A stretch of 64,000 nucleotides of DNA. Source: Stenotrophomonas rhizophila. Its GTDB lineage: Bacteria > Pseudomonadota > Gammaproteobacteria > Xanthomonadales > Xanthomonadaceae. Location of the stretch: assembly GCF_020857975.1 (NCBI RefSeq), contig NZ_JACWUO010000011.1, positions 83,290-147,289 of the forward strand, in the 5' to 3' direction. The position numbers and the translations under genes are program-made. The notes beneath the pieces are model-generated. The model searched no databases. It was not told the origin of the DNA and saw only the letters and a list, made by a program, of their open reading frames with translations. Numbering within the stretch: the first letter of the stretch is position 1; each line of letters starts with the position of its first letter. Shown here piece by piece: positions 1-8,343 of this stretch.

Positions 1-2015
1 AAGCGGCGGAAGTTGTTGGAGAAGTACAGCACGCCTTCCGGGCTCAAGCGCCCGACCGCCGCACGCAGCAGGCGCACGTGTTCGCGCTGCACGTCGAAGT
101 CTTCGGCGCGCGCAGAATTGGAGAAGGTCGGCGGATCGCAGAAGATCACATCGAAGCGGTGCCGCTCGGCCTCCAGCCAGGCCAGCGCATCGGCCTGGAT
201 CAACTGGTGGGCGCTGCCGCCCTTGCCGTTCAGGGCCAGGTTGTCGGCGCACCACTGCAGGTAGGTACCGGACAGGTCCACGCTGGTGGTGGAGGCCGCA
301 CCGGCCACCGCCGCCTGCACCGTGGCCACGCCGGTATAGCAGAACAGGTTGAGGAAGCGCTTGCCGACCGCTTCCTGGGCCATGTGCCAGCGCAGCGGGC
401 GATGGTCCAGGAACAGGCCGGTGTCGAGGTAGTCGAACAGGTTCACCCGCAGCAGCGCATCGTTCTCGCGCACCAGCACGAACTCGCCACGCTGCTCGAA
501 GCGGCCGTACTTGCTGCCGCCCTTGCCACGCTCGCGCGACTTCAGCGCGACCTGCTCGGCCGGCACCTGGAACACCTCGCGTGCGGCCGACAGCAGCTCG
601 TTGCGGCGGCGGCGCACGTCCACGTCCGGGATGGTCGCCGGGGCGGCGTACTCCTGCACGTGCAGGAAGGTGCGCCTGGCACCGCCATCTTCCTCGTATA
701 CATCGATCGCCGCGGCGTACTCGGGCAGATCGGCGTCGTAGACGCGGTAGCAGGTGATCGCTTCGCGCGCGCGCCAGTTCTTGAACTTCTTGATGTTCTT
801 GCGCAGGCGGTTGGCCACCATCTGCGCGCCTTCGCTGAGCTCGCGCGGCTGGCCGGCATTGTCACGCTGCGGCACCGCGATCGGGTCGCAGACGATCAGC
901 GCGCACTCGATCGCGCCGTTGAACAGCTGGTATTTCTTGCCGGCCCGCAGGCCGGTGGCGAAGGCCAGTTCGGCATTGCCACACAGCAGGCTGGCGCGCC
1001 ACTGCGGCACCGCGCGCTTGAGCGCATCGCCGAGCCGGCGGTACAGCACCGCATCGGCGGCCAGGCGCTCGTCGTAGGGGGGATTGCACACCACGCAGCC
1101 GGTTTCCTGCGGCGGCACCTGCAGGTCGGCCACGTCGCGCACGCCGAACCAGATCGCCTGCGAGACGCCGGCGGTTTCCGCGTTTTCCTTGGCCGCGCGG
1201 ATCGCATGCGGGTCGACGTCGCTGCCGTGGATGACCTGCTTGAGCGCGGCACGGCCGGCGGTTTCGCGGATGCGCGCCTGCTCCATCAGGCTGTTCCAGG
1301 CATCGCGGTCGAAGCCCAGCCAGCGGCTCGGCGGAATGCTGCCGTGGCGCTGCAGGCCCGGGGCGACATCGGCGGCCATCAGCGCGCCTTCGATCAGCAG
1401 CGTGCCGCTGCCGCACATCGGGTCGAGCAGGCCACCGCCCTCGCGGTGGATCTTCGGCCAGTTGGCACGCAGCAGCACGGCGGCGGCCAGGTTTTCCTTC
1501 AGCGGCGCCTCGTTCTGCGCCATGCGCCAGCCGCGGCGATGCATCGGGCCGCCGCCCAGGTCGATGGAGATGGTGGCCCGGCCCTTGCGCAGCGACAGGT
1601 TGATGCGCACATCCGGGAACTCGGTGTTCACCGATGGCCGCTCCAGGCCCTGCGAACGCAGGCTGTCGACCACGCCGTCCTTGACCCGCTGCGCGGCAAA
1701 GCGCGCGTGGGTGATTTCGGTACCGGACACATGCGCATCCACCGACAGGGTCAGCTCGGGGCTGATGTGCTTTTCCCACGCCATCGCCGCGACGCCCTGG
1801 TACAGCGAGCCTTCGTCGGGGCAGTCGAACTCGGTCAGCGGCCACAGCACCCGGCTGGCCAGGCGCGACCACAGCACCACCTGCAGCGCCTGCGGCAGCT
1901 CGCCCTCGGCATTCACCCCAGAAATGGTGGCGGTGGCCTTGTCCAGGCCAAGCGCCAACAGTTCGTCGGCAAGCAGGTACTCCAGGCCCTTGGCGCAGGA
2001 AACAAAGAATTTCAC
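1..2015 (-). CDS. rlmKL: Bifunctional 23S rRNA methyltransferase RlmKL (3' end beyond window)
   Basis: Methylates G2445 (N2) and G2069 (N7) of 23S rRNA. The reading frame starts at a GTG at 2015 (start [15 protein letters not shown]) and runs off the left edge, giving 671 codons; the family is about 700 residues, so only the last 30-40 are missing. In order it shows a THUMP region, a first SAM-methyltransferase domain with LDPMCGSGT (about residue 190) and NPPYDERL (about 310), and a second Rossmann domain with [13 protein letters not shown] and DPPTFSNS (about 625). Both active-site NPPY/DPP-type motifs are intact, so both activities are expected. The rightward frame opposite it (78-2171) is a high-GC shadow. 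Confidence 0.95.
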   Translation of the reverse strand, partial: MKFFVSCAKGLEYLLADELLALGLDKATATISGVNAEGELPQALQVVLWSRLASRVLWPLTEFDCPDEGSLYQGVAAMAWEKHISPELTLSVDAHVSGTEITHARFAAQRVKDGVVDSLRSQGLERPSVNTEFPDVRINLSLRKGRATISIDLGGGPMHRRGWRMAQNEAPLKENLAAAVLLRANWPKIHREGGGLLDPMCGSGTLLIEGALMAADVAPGLQRHGSIPPSRWLGFDRDAWNSLMEQARIRETAGRAALKQVIHGSDVDPHAIRAAKENAETAGVSQAIWFGVRDVADLQVPPQETGCVVCNPPYDERLAADAVLYRRLGDALKRAVPQWRASLLCGNAELAFATGLRAGKKYQLFNGAIECALIVCDPIAVPQRDNAGQPRELSEGAQMVANRLRKNIKKFKNWRAREAITCYRVYDADLPEYAAAIDVYEEDGGARRTFLHVQEYAAPATIPDVDVRRRRNELLSAAREVFQVPAEQVALKSRERGKGGSKYGRFEQRGEFVLVRENDALLRVNLFDYLDTGLFLDHRPLRWHMAQEAVGKRFLNLFCYTGVATVQAAVAGAASTTSVDLSGTYLQWCADNLALNGKGGSAHQLIQADALAWLEAERHRFDVIFCDPPTFSNSARAEDFDVQREHVRLLRAAVGRLSPEGVLYFSNNFRR

Positions 2016-2167
2016 GGAATCGGTATCGCAGGTCAGCGGAGAAAGGGTGCCCTCGGGCACGACAGGCAACCCGGCGCAGGGCCGGGAGGGCCATTGTACG
2101 TGACGTGGGTTGGGCCCATGGGCTGCGGCTGTACCGGCCAACCGCCGGTGCGACCTGCGCCTCGGCG

Positions 2168-2192
2168 GTAGGTACCGACCGTTGGTCGGTAC
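2168..2192 (+). repeat. SMAG-type REP (GTAG palindrome)
   Basis: GTAG head followed by GTACCGACC-GTT-GGTCGGTAC, a perfect short hairpin. It lies in the gap between rlmKL and the hydrolase gene. The same sequence recurs at 3419, 14867 and 36755. Confidence 0.85.
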
Positions 2193-2223
2193 GGCCGTGA
2201 CCAGGGCCGTTGGTCGCCCTCCC

Positions 2224-2751
2224 TTACAGCGACAGCAGCAGTTCCTCGAACGCCCTGGCCGAGGCCTCCACGTGGTTGTTCAGTCGGTGCCCGTCATCCA
2301 CCATCAAAAGCCTGGCCGAGCGGGCCTGGGCCCAGGCGATGACCTGGGCGGCCGGGATCAGTTCGTCGTGCCAGGCGTGGACCACGCTGATCGGTACCTT
2401 GGCCGCATCCAGTGCCGGCATCGGGCCCATCGTGGTCGGCGGTACCATCAGGAACAGTCCGCCGGTGGGCACCTGCAACGAGGCGATCGCCGAGATGTAG
2501 GCGCCCAGGCTGGACCCGGCCAGCACCACCGGGCCCTGCGCCGCGGCAGCGCCGGCACGACCGAGCAGGCGCTGCAGGCGGGCGCGCACGTCGCCCACGC
2601 TGCTCACCTGGCGCATCGCGTCCAGGTCGGTGTAATCGGGGCGTTCATGGGTCCAGCCCAGGCGCTGGGCGACCTCGGCCAGCGCGGTCACCTTGGTGGC
2701 GTCCGGGCCGCTTTCGAAACCATGGGAAAGAATGCAGTGGCCGCGGCTCAT
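2224..2751 (-). CDS. Small alpha/beta-hydrolase (YqiA/esterase-like)
   Basis: 175-residue soluble hydrolase. An oxyanion-side ILSHGFESG motif lies at the N-terminus. The nucleophile elbow GSSLG is near residue 80, an acid in HAWHDELIP near 130, and the catalytic His in VDDGHRL near 153, so the Ser-Asp-His triad is complete. The length matches YqiA-like single-domain esterases. It is transcribed away from the ampD-like gene; the two starts are 57 bases apart, so they share a short divergent promoter region. Substrate is unknown. Confidence 0.8.
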   Translation of the reverse strand: MSRGHCILSHGFESGPDATKVTALAEVAQRLGWTHERPDYTDLDAMRQVSSVGDVRARLQRLLGRAGAAAAQGPVVLAGSSLGAYISAIASLQVPTGGLFLMVPPTTMGPMPALDAAKVPISVVHAWHDELIPAAQVIAWAQARSARLLMVDDGHRLNNHVEASARAFEELLLSL

Positions 2752-2808
2752 GCCCGCACCACGCCGGAATCAATATGAGCGTTCATGCCGGAATGCTAGC
2801 ATCGCCCC

Positions 2809-3378
2809 ATGCCCGGCCGCGCCCCGCCCCCGATCGATCTGCAGCCCCTGCCCTATGCCGGGCAGCTGGAGCAGCGCGCCGCCGCGGCCATCGACCTGGC
2901 CGTGATCCACTGCACCGAACTGCCGGACCTGGCGATGGCCCGCCAGTACGGCGAACGCGTGCTGTACCCCAGCGGCAGCGGCAACAGCGGGCATTACTAC
3001 ATCGACCGCGACGGCCGCATCGTCCAGTACGTCGGCGTGGAGCGCATCGCCCACCATGTCAGCGGCTACAACCCGCGCTCGGTCGGCATCGAACTGGTCA
3101 ACACCGGCCGCTACCCGCACTGGCTGGATTCGCGCCACCAGGCCATGGACGAGCCCTACCCGGATGCGCAGATCGCCGCGCTGATCGACCTGCTGCAGCA
3201 CCTGTGCGAACAGCTGCCGGGGCTGGTGCATATTGCCGGCCATGAGTGGCTGGACACCCGCCAGGAAGTGGCCAGCGACGATCCGGAACGGCGCGTGCCG
3301 CGCAAGCGCGACCCCGGCCCGCTGTTCCCCTGGCCGCGGGTGCTGGCGGCGGTGCCGCTGCGGGAATGGCGCGGTTGA
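2809..3378 (+). CDS. ampD: AmpD-family N-acetyl-anhydromuramyl-L-alanine amidase
   Basis: Zinc amidase that cleaves anhydro-muropeptides during cell-wall recycling and so keeps AmpR-controlled beta-lactamase genes quiet. 189 residues, against about 183 for E. coli AmpD, with no signal peptide, consistent with a cytoplasmic enzyme. Visible motifs are AVIHCTE (first zinc His), GHYYIDRDG, RIAHHVSGYN, SVGIELVN, and IAGHEWLD...KRDPGPLFPW, carrying the second His and the DPGP Asp. Stenotrophomonas carries more than one AmpD homologue and sequence reading alone does not show which one this is. No strong ribosome binding site precedes the ATG. Confidence 0.85.
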   Translation: MPGRAPPPIDLQPLPYAGQLEQRAAAAIDLAVIHCTELPDLAMARQYGERVLYPSGSGNSGHYYIDRDGRIVQYVGVERIAHHVSGYNPRSVGIELVNTGRYPHWLDSRHQAMDEPYPDAQIAALIDLLQHLCEQLPGLVHIAGHEWLDTRQEVASDDPERRVPRKRDPGPLFPWPRVLAAVPLREWRG

Positions 3379-3418
3379 TCCGGCCGTACCGGCCGACGGT
3401 GGGTATCTATCCAGAGCT

Positions 3419-3507
3419 GTACCGACCAACGGTCGGTACCTACCCGGTGCCGTAGGACCAACGGTCGGTACCTACTCGGCGCCGTGGGATCAACGGTTGG
3501 CACCTAC
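3419..3507 (-). repeat. Three tandem SMAG-type REPs, partly decayed
   Basis: Three GTAG-headed palindromes on the minus strand at 3419-3443, 3452-3475 and 3484-3507, all ending in CTAC on the plus strand. The first is perfect and the other two have substitutions. They fill the gap between the convergent ampD-like and sseA genes and may act as a bidirectional transcription stop. Confidence 0.8.
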
Positions 3508-3512
3508 CGCGA

Positions 3513-4418
3513 CTATGGGCCGGTGGCGACCGGACGCGAGGAATCGCTGACCCAGCCGCTCCACGAATCGGCATAGATCCGCGCGCCGGACAGACCGGCC
3601 ACTTCCAGCGCCAACAGCAGGTGGCAGGCGGTCACGCCCGAACCGCACATCAGCACCACCTGCTCGGGGGCATGGGTGCCGAGCAGCGGCTGCAGCGCCG
3701 CGCGCAGGTCCGCGGCCGGGCGCAGCCGCCCGTCATGCACGTTCAACGCGAACGGCCGGTTGACCGCCCCGGGCACGTGCCCGGCAACCGGATCCAGCGG
3801 CTCCACTTCACCACGGAAACGTTCGCCGGCGCGGGCGTCGAGCAACCAGCCCGGCGCGTGCTTGAGGCGGGCTTCGACCTCCCCGGCCGAGGCGATCTGG
3901 CGCGGATCGAAGCGGCCCGGGTAAGGCGGCAGCGCCGTCACCTGTGGCAGCGCGGTGGTCAGCGGCAGGCCGGCGGCCTGCCATGCCGCCAGCCCGCCAT
4001 CGAGCACTGCCACGCGGGCATGCCCGATCAGGCGCAGCAGCCACCACAGGCGCGCCGCGGCCATGCTGCCGTCGGCGGCGTCGTAGACCACCACCTGGGT
4101 GTCCGGGCCGATTCCCCACTGGCCCAGCCGCGCAGCGAACACATCGCTGTCCGGCAGCGGGTGGCGGCCCTGGCCGAGCTTGCCCATGTCGGCGAGGTCG
4201 CCGTTGAGGTCGGCATGCAGCGCGCCGGGAATGTGGCCCTGCGCGTAGGCGCCTGCGCCCGATTGCGGATCGGCCAGCGAAAACCGCGCATCGACCACCC
4301 TCAACGCGGTGCTTGCAGTGGCGCGGGCATCGAGCACGCTTGCATCGCCCTGCGCCAGCAGGGCGGCCAGGGCGGGCACCTCGATCAGAGTGGTCCAGGA
4401 GGAGGAAGCGGTGGTCAT
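3513..4418 (-). CDS. sseA: 3-mercaptopyruvate sulfurtransferase (two rhodanese domains)
   Basis: Transfers sulfur from 3-mercaptopyruvate to thiol acceptors or cyanide. 301 residues with two tandem rhodanese modules. The C-terminal module carries the active-site loop CGSGVTA, which marks mercaptopyruvate sulfurtransferases rather than thiosulfate sulfurtransferases. The N-terminal module has VVYDAADGSMAAARLWWLL and no catalytic Cys, as usual. The ATG at 4418 overlaps the stop of the upstream NUDIX gene by four bases (ATGA), so the two are translationally coupled. Confidence 0.92.
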   Translation of the reverse strand: MTTASSSWTTLIEVPALAALLAQGDASVLDARATASTALRVVDARFSLADPQSGAGAYAQGHIPGALHADLNGDLADMGKLGQGRHPLPDSDVFAARLGQWGIGPDTQVVVYDAADGSMAAARLWWLLRLIGHARVAVLDGGLAAWQAAGLPLTTALPQVTALPPYPGRFDPRQIASAGEVEARLKHAPGWLLDARAGERFRGEVEPLDPVAGHVPGAVNRPFALNVHDGRLRPAADLRAALQPLLGTHAPEQVVLMCGSGVTACHLLLALEVAGLSGARIYADSWSGWVSDSSRPVATGP

Positions 4419-5227
4419 GGGGTCTGCTCCAGGCGGCGTCGCAGGTTGTAGAGGATGGCGGCGGTGGCGCCCCAGATGCGTTGTCCGGGCCAGCCGTATT
4501 CCAGCACGTGGCGGACGCGGCCGCGGTGTTCGATCTCGATCTGGTGCAGGTTGCCCGGGTCCATCAGGTAGGCCAGCGGCACTTCGAAGACTTCGGCCAC
4601 CTCCTCCGGCTGCGGCACCGGCACAAAACGCGGATCGATCACCGCCACCACCGGCATCACCCGATAGCCGGTGATGGTCACGAACGGATCCAGGTAGCCC
4701 AGCACCTGCACCTGGCTGGCCGGCAGCGCGATTTCCTCCTCGCTTTCGCGCAACGCCGCGGCCACCGCATCGCGGTCGTCCGGCTCGGTGCGCCCGCCGG
4801 GAAAACCGACCTGGCCGCCATGCTGGCGCAGGGTTTCGGTACGCCGGGTCAGGATCACCTGGGCGCCGTCGGCACGCGGCACGATCCCGGCCAGTACCGC
4901 CGCCTCTACCGGTGGGCCGGGCGGCAGCAGGTCGATCAGTTCACTGCGGTTCCAGCCATCGCCGGCCGGCGGCGCGTCCAGCGGGTGCAGCGCGCGCAGC
5001 AGGCGCTCGTGTTCGGCCAGCGAACCGCGCAGCGACTGCCGCAACTGCTCGCGCAGCGGCAGGGTCTGCTGGATGAAGTGATGCTGTTGGTGTCGGCTCA
5101 TGCTCGGCCAGCAGGCGATTTCATCCACGCTGCGCAGGCAGCCCCCGCAGTATCCGGCGCGGTCCAGCGCGCAGATGCCGATGCAGGGAGTGGGGATGGC
5201 ATGGGTGGAATGTTCCGTGGAATTCAC
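4415..5227 (-). CDS. DUF1289-NUDIX fusion, CoA pyrophosphatase type
   Basis: Predicted nucleotide pyrophosphatase acting on CoA or its derivatives. With a GTG start at 5227 the product is 270 residues. Residues 12-45 form a DUF1289 module (PCIGICALDRAGYCGGCLR...DEIACW) with four Cys spaced as a small metal-binding knuckle. Further on come LTRRTETLRQHGGQVGFPGG, the signature of the CoA-diphosphatase NUDIX subfamily, and the NUDIX core RESEEEIAL. The frame stays open upstream to 5392, but that part is REP sequence, so I place the start after it. An alternative start is the ATG at 5102, which would drop the DUF1289 part. It overlaps sseA by four bases. Confidence 0.82.
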   Translation of the reverse strand: MNSTEHSTHAIPTPCIGICALDRAGYCGGCLRSVDEIACWPSMSRHQQHHFIQQTLPLREQLRQSLRGSLAEHERLLRALHPLDAPPAGDGWNRSELIDLLPPGPPVEAAVLAGIVPRADGAQVILTRRTETLRQHGGQVGFPGGRTEPDDRDAVAAALRESEEEIALPASQVQVLGYLDPFVTITGYRVMPVVAVIDPRFVPVPQPEEVAEVFEVPLAYLMDPGNLHQIEIEHRGRVRHVLEYGWPGQRIWGATAAILYNLRRRLEQTP

Positions 5228-5320
5228 CGCACAACAGTAGCGCGATTGGCCCGGGTTTGTGCAGGATCCTGTCCGGCGACGCGATGTCCTGGCGTGGCTT
5301 GGGGCTGCCGGTTTCGTTTT

Positions 5321-5375
5321 GTCCGAGCGTGGCTCGGACCTACCGCTTTCGTTTGTCCGGGCGTGGCCCGGATTA
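5321..5375 (-). repeat. Pair of SMAG-type REPs
   Basis: Two related palindromes, 5321-5343 (GTCCGAGCGTGGCTCGGAC then CTAC) and 5354-5375 (GTCCGGGCGTGGCCCGGA then TTAC), in the same orientation, upstream of the DUF1289-NUDIX gene. Confidence 0.75.
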
Positions 5376-5385
5376 CCGGTTGCGC

Positions 5386-5420
5386 CAAACAAAAACGCGC
5401 CGGTAGAAACTACCGGCGCG
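5386..5420 (-). terminator. Rho-independent terminator of the FKBP-like gene
   Basis: Read leftward, CGCGCCGGTAG-TTT-CTACCGGCGCG forms a perfect 11-bp stem (5396-5406 with 5410-5420), followed by TTTTTGTTT. It lies 19 bases past the stop of the gene at 5439. Confidence 0.9.
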
Positions 5421-5438
5421 TCGTTGCAATCTGGTTTA

Positions 5439-6140
5439 TTACTTGACGCTGATCAGCTTGATTTCAAACTGGACCGCAACGTTCGGCGGGAACGGCGTGC
5501 GCGGGTCGGCGCCATAAGCCTGTTCCGGCGGCAGCGTCACTTCCCACTTCGAACCGGCCGGCATCTGCAGGAGCACTTCGCGCATGGCCTTCATTTCGAC
5601 TTCGCTGACCTTGATCGACGGGATCTGCTGCGCCGGGCGGGCTTCGGCCGGACGGGTGCCGTACGGGTACGGGCCGGCCACTTCCAGCTGCACGGTGCTG
5701 GCCTGGGTCGGCTTGGCGCCCTTGCCCGCTTCGACCACGCGGTACTGCACGCCGCTCGGCAGCGCCTGCACGCCGGCCTTGGCCTTGTTGGCGGCCAGGA
5801 ACTGGGTGCTCTTGGTCTTGTTCTCGGCGGCGGCCTTGTCGTATTCGGCCTTGGCGGCCTGCGCACGACCCTGCTCGCGCTTCTGGAAGGCTTCGACGGC
5901 CGGCTTCAACTGGTCAGCCGTGATTGCCGGCTGCTTCTTGGCGTAGGCATCCTGCAGGCCCTTGACCACCGAGTTGATGTCCAGCTGCTCGCCGCGTGCG
6001 GTGAGCTCAGCCAGGTTGTTGCCGTAGTCGTAACCGAAGTAATAGCTCAGCTTGCCCTTTTCGGACGAGGTGTCCTGGGCGAAGGCATTGCCCGTCAGGG
6101 CCAGGGCCGCGACGGCGACCGCGATAGAACGCAACTTCAT
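5439..6140 (-). CDS. Periplasmic FKBP-type peptidyl-prolyl isomerase, divergent catalytic half
   Basis: 233 residues from the ATG at 6140, which has a good ribosome site (GGAGAA, 8 bases upstream). A Sec signal peptide ends at NAFA-QD. Residues 25-130 form the helical FKBP_N dimerisation domain (KLSYYFGYDYGNNL, INSVVKGLQDAY), as in FkpA and Mip. The C-terminal half keeps the late FKBP strands (MPAGSKWEVTLPPEQAYG, FPPNVAVQFEIKLISV). The usual VxVHYxGxLxDGxxFDSS stretch, which forms most of the active site, is replaced by a Pro/Arg-rich segment (VAGPYPYGTRPAEARPAQQ). Chaperone function is likely; isomerase activity is doubtful. Confidence 0.85.
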   Translation of the reverse strand: MKLRSIAVAVAALALTGNAFAQDTSSEKGKLSYYFGYDYGNNLAELTARGEQLDINSVVKGLQDAYAKKQPAITADQLKPAVEAFQKREQGRAQAAKAEYDKAAAENKTKSTQFLAANKAKAGVQALPSGVQYRVVEAGKGAKPTQASTVQLEVAGPYPYGTRPAEARPAQQIPSIKVSEVEMKAMREVLLQMPAGSKWEVTLPPEQAYGADPRTPFPPNVAVQFEIKLISVK

Positions 6141-6308
6141 CAAACATTTCTCCAGGGGTGGTAACTCAGGACGCGTTGGGCCGCCCTGAGGCGACGGGTT
6201 AGGATAGCCGCCGCAACGTGGATCCGCCACTAACGACGCAGGCTATGACCTGACTTCGTTTCAAGAGTTCAACATCACTTTTTTTTAACCTTATTCAGGA
6301 GCCCCGCC

Positions 6309-7106
6309 GTGGCCGACGCCCCCCTCGCCCCCGCTCCGATCCTGATCGGGGATGACGCTGCCATCCGCACCGTCACCGTAAACCGCCCCGACAAGCTCAA
6401 CGCGCTCGACCGGGCCACCCTGGAAGCCCTGGATGCGGCCTTTGCCGAGGCCGCGGCCGACCCGCAGGTACGCGTGGTGGTGCTGACCGGCGCCGGCCCG
6501 AAGGCCTTCGTGGCCGGCGCCGATATTGCCGAAATGAACGGATTGAGCGCGGTTCAGGGACGTGATTTCTCGCTGCTCGGCCAGACATTGATGCGCCGCA
6601 TCGAACGCATGCCCAAGCCGGTGATCGCCCGGATCAACGGATTTGCGCTGGGCGGCGGGCTGGAGCTGGCCATGGCCTGCCACCTGCGCATTGCCGCCGA
6701 CAGCGCCAGGGTCGGCCAGCCGGAGGTCAATCTGGGCCTGATCCCCGGTTTCGGCGGCAGCCAGCGGCTGCTGCGCCTGTGCGGCCGCGCCGCCGCGCTG
6801 GAACTGTGCCTGCTGGGCACCCCGATCAGCGCCCAGCGCGCCCTGCAGTTGGGCATCGTCAATGAGGTGGTCGGCGCCGACGCGCTGGATGCACGCGTGG
6901 CCGACCTGGCCGCGCAGCTGGCCCGCGCCGCGCCGCTGGCCCTGCGCGGCATTCTCGATGCGATCCATATCGGCGGGGAATGCGCGCTGGGCGAGGGCCT
7001 GGAATATGAAAGCGCGCAGTTCGGCCTGATGTTCGCCACCGAGGACATGCGCGAAGGCACCGCCGCCTTCCTGGCACGGCGTCCGCCGGTCTTCCAGAAC
7101 CGCTGA
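6309..7106 (+). CDS. Enoyl-CoA hydratase/isomerase (crotonase) family protein
   Basis: 265-residue crotonase fold. GTG start at 6309 with AGGAG seven bases upstream. Visible parts are VNRPDKLNALD, the CoA-binding/oxyanion segment KAFVAGADIAEMNG, GGGLELAMACHLRIA and PEVNLGLIPGFGGSQRL. Both catalytic glutamates of true hydratases (in GGGLELAM and QPEVNLG) are present, so hydratase activity on short-chain enoyl-CoAs is plausible. It is the first gene of a rightward run with the small gene at 7110 and nth. The link to DNA repair is positional only. Confidence 0.88.
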   Translation: MADAPLAPAPILIGDDAAIRTVTVNRPDKLNALDRATLEALDAAFAEAAADPQVRVVVLTGAGPKAFVAGADIAEMNGLSAVQGRDFSLLGQTLMRRIERMPKPVIARINGFALGGGLELAMACHLRIAADSARVGQPEVNLGLIPGFGGSQRLLRLCGRAAALELCLLGTPISAQRALQLGIVNEVVGADALDARVADLAAQLARAAPLALRGILDAIHIGGECALGEGLEYESAQFGLMFATEDMREGTAAFLARRPPVFQNR

Positions 7107-7109
7107 ACC

Positions 7110-7475
7110 ATGCCCGATACCCACACCGCCCTGCCGGCACGGCTGTTGCTGCTGGTCCTGGACGACGACCTGGACGCCGCCCTGGCGGCCGGGCTGATGG
7201 ACTACGTGCCCGGCCCCGGCGATGCCGCCCTGCTGCCGGGCCACCCGGAACTGCCGGCCCGGCTGTTGCAGGCCCAGCAGCAGTTGCAGCGCGCCTGGGC
7301 GGCGCGCGCGCGCCACCAGCAGCGCGCGCAGCGGCTTGCCCGCCGCGCCGCCGAGCGTGACGCGCGCCGTGCCCCGCCCGCCCCCACCCCCGAACTGAAA
7401 CCGACCTTGCCACCCGCGGCCGCGGCGATCCTCGCCCGCGCCCGGGCCAAGGCTGCAGGAAAGCCGCCCCGATGA
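7110..7475 (+). CDS. Small hypothetical protein between crotonase and nth
   Basis: 121 residues; I do not recognise the family. It starts three bases after the crotonase stop and its end overlaps the nth start by four bases (ATGA), so it is very probably translated as part of this operon. The N-terminal half is Leu/Asp-rich (LLLLVLDDDLDAALAAGL), the middle is Gln/Arg-rich and likely helical (QAQQQLQRAWAARARHQQR), and the C-terminus is Ala/Pro/Arg-rich. There is no signal peptide and no membrane segment. Confidence 0.7.
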   Translation: MPDTHTALPARLLLLVLDDDLDAALAAGLMDYVPGPGDAALLPGHPELPARLLQAQQQLQRAWAARARHQQRAQRLARRAAERDARRAPPAPTPELKPTLPPAAAAILARARAKAAGKPPR

Positions 7476-8161
7476 GCACCGCTGCAAAGAACGCCACCCC
7501 CAGGCCCGCCCCGCGCAGCGCGCGCATGCCCAAGGCCGACGTGGTCGAGATGTTCACCCGCCTGCGCGAACTCAACCCGCACCCGAAGACCGAACTGGAA
7601 TACAGCTCGCCGTTCGAACTGCTGGTGGCGGTCACCCTGTCCGCGCAGGCCACCGACGTGGGGGTCAACAAGGCCACGCGCAAGCTGTTCCCGGTGGCCA
7701 ACACCCCGCAGGCGATCCTGGCCCTGGGCGAGGAAGGCCTGAAGAAATACATCGCCACCATCGGCCTGTACAACGCCAAGGCCAAGAACGTGATCGCCGC
7801 CTGCGCCATGCTGGTGCAGCTCCACGGCGGCCAGGTCCCGCGCGATCGTGCCGCCCTCGAAGCCCTGCCCGGGGTCGGCCGCAAGACCGCCAACGTAGTG
7901 CTCAACACCGCCTTCGGCGAGCCGGTGATGGCGGTGGACACCCACATCTTCCGCGTCGCCAACCGCACCGGGCTGGCACCGGGCAAGGACGTACGGGCGG
8001 TGGAGGACCTGCTGGTCAAGGTCATCCCCGCGCAGTTCCTGCTCGATGCCCACCACTGGCTGATCCTGCACGGCCGTTATGTGTGCAAGGCGCGCAAGCC
8101 GGACTGCCCGCAATGCGTGATCCGCGACCTGTGCCGGTACAAGCAGAAGACCGCCGCCTGA
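7472..8161 (+). CDS. nth: Endonuclease III (DNA glycosylase/AP lyase)
   Basis: Removes oxidised pyrimidines and cuts the abasic site in base excision repair. 229 residues. The helix-hairpin-helix LPGVGRKTANVVL contains the catalytic Lys, and VDTHIFRV contains the catalytic Asp. The C-terminal iron-sulfur loop is C-x6-C-x2-C-x5-C (CKARKPDCPQCVIRDLC). An extra 18 residues or so at the N-terminus before MPKADVV are rich in Ala, Pro and Arg. It is translationally coupled to the preceding small gene. Confidence 0.96.
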   Translation: MSTAAKNATPRPAPRSARMPKADVVEMFTRLRELNPHPKTELEYSSPFELLVAVTLSAQATDVGVNKATRKLFPVANTPQAILALGEEGLKKYIATIGLYNAKAKNVIAACAMLVQLHGGQVPRDRAALEALPGVGRKTANVVLNTAFGEPVMAVDTHIFRVANRTGLAPGKDVRAVEDLLVKVIPAQFLLDAHHWLILHGRYVCKARKPDCPQCVIRDLCRYKQKTAA

Positions 8162-8270
8162 ATCGCGGCGGCGACTGCCATCTGCACGCAACCGGGCGGT
8201 CATCTGCGACAGGCATCAATGGCACCCCCTGACGGCCCTAGGGGTGGCCGGGGCGACGGTTTGTCCGAAA

Positions 8271-8288
8271 CTGTCATATTTACGCAAT
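8271..8288 (+). promoter_or_regulatory. Candidate Pho box (one good half) upstream of oprO
   Basis: CTGTCAT-ATTT-ACGCAAT. The first 7-mer matches the PhoB repeat consensus exactly and the second is weak. It lies 73 bases before the porin start. The context (phosphate porin, nearby pst genes with better boxes) makes PhoB control likely. Confidence 0.5.
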
Positions 8289-8343
8289 CTTCACTACTTA
8301 GCCTGCGCAGCAACTTCCCACCTGCCTGCAAGGCTGACTCTCC

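Noticed and set aside
78..2171. 697-codon rightward open frame
   Set aside because: Antisense shadow of rlmKL; Gln/His/Ala/Gly-rich composition with no family motif, typical of the complement of a high-GC gene.
3419..3507. Possible CRISPR array (regularly spaced short palindromes)
   Set aside because: Three decayed GTAG-headed REPs with 8-base gaps, no spacer of 30 or more bases and no cas genes.
5228..5392. N-terminal extension of the NUDIX gene to 5392
   Set aside because: The extra residues are translated REP palindromes and the family does not have them.
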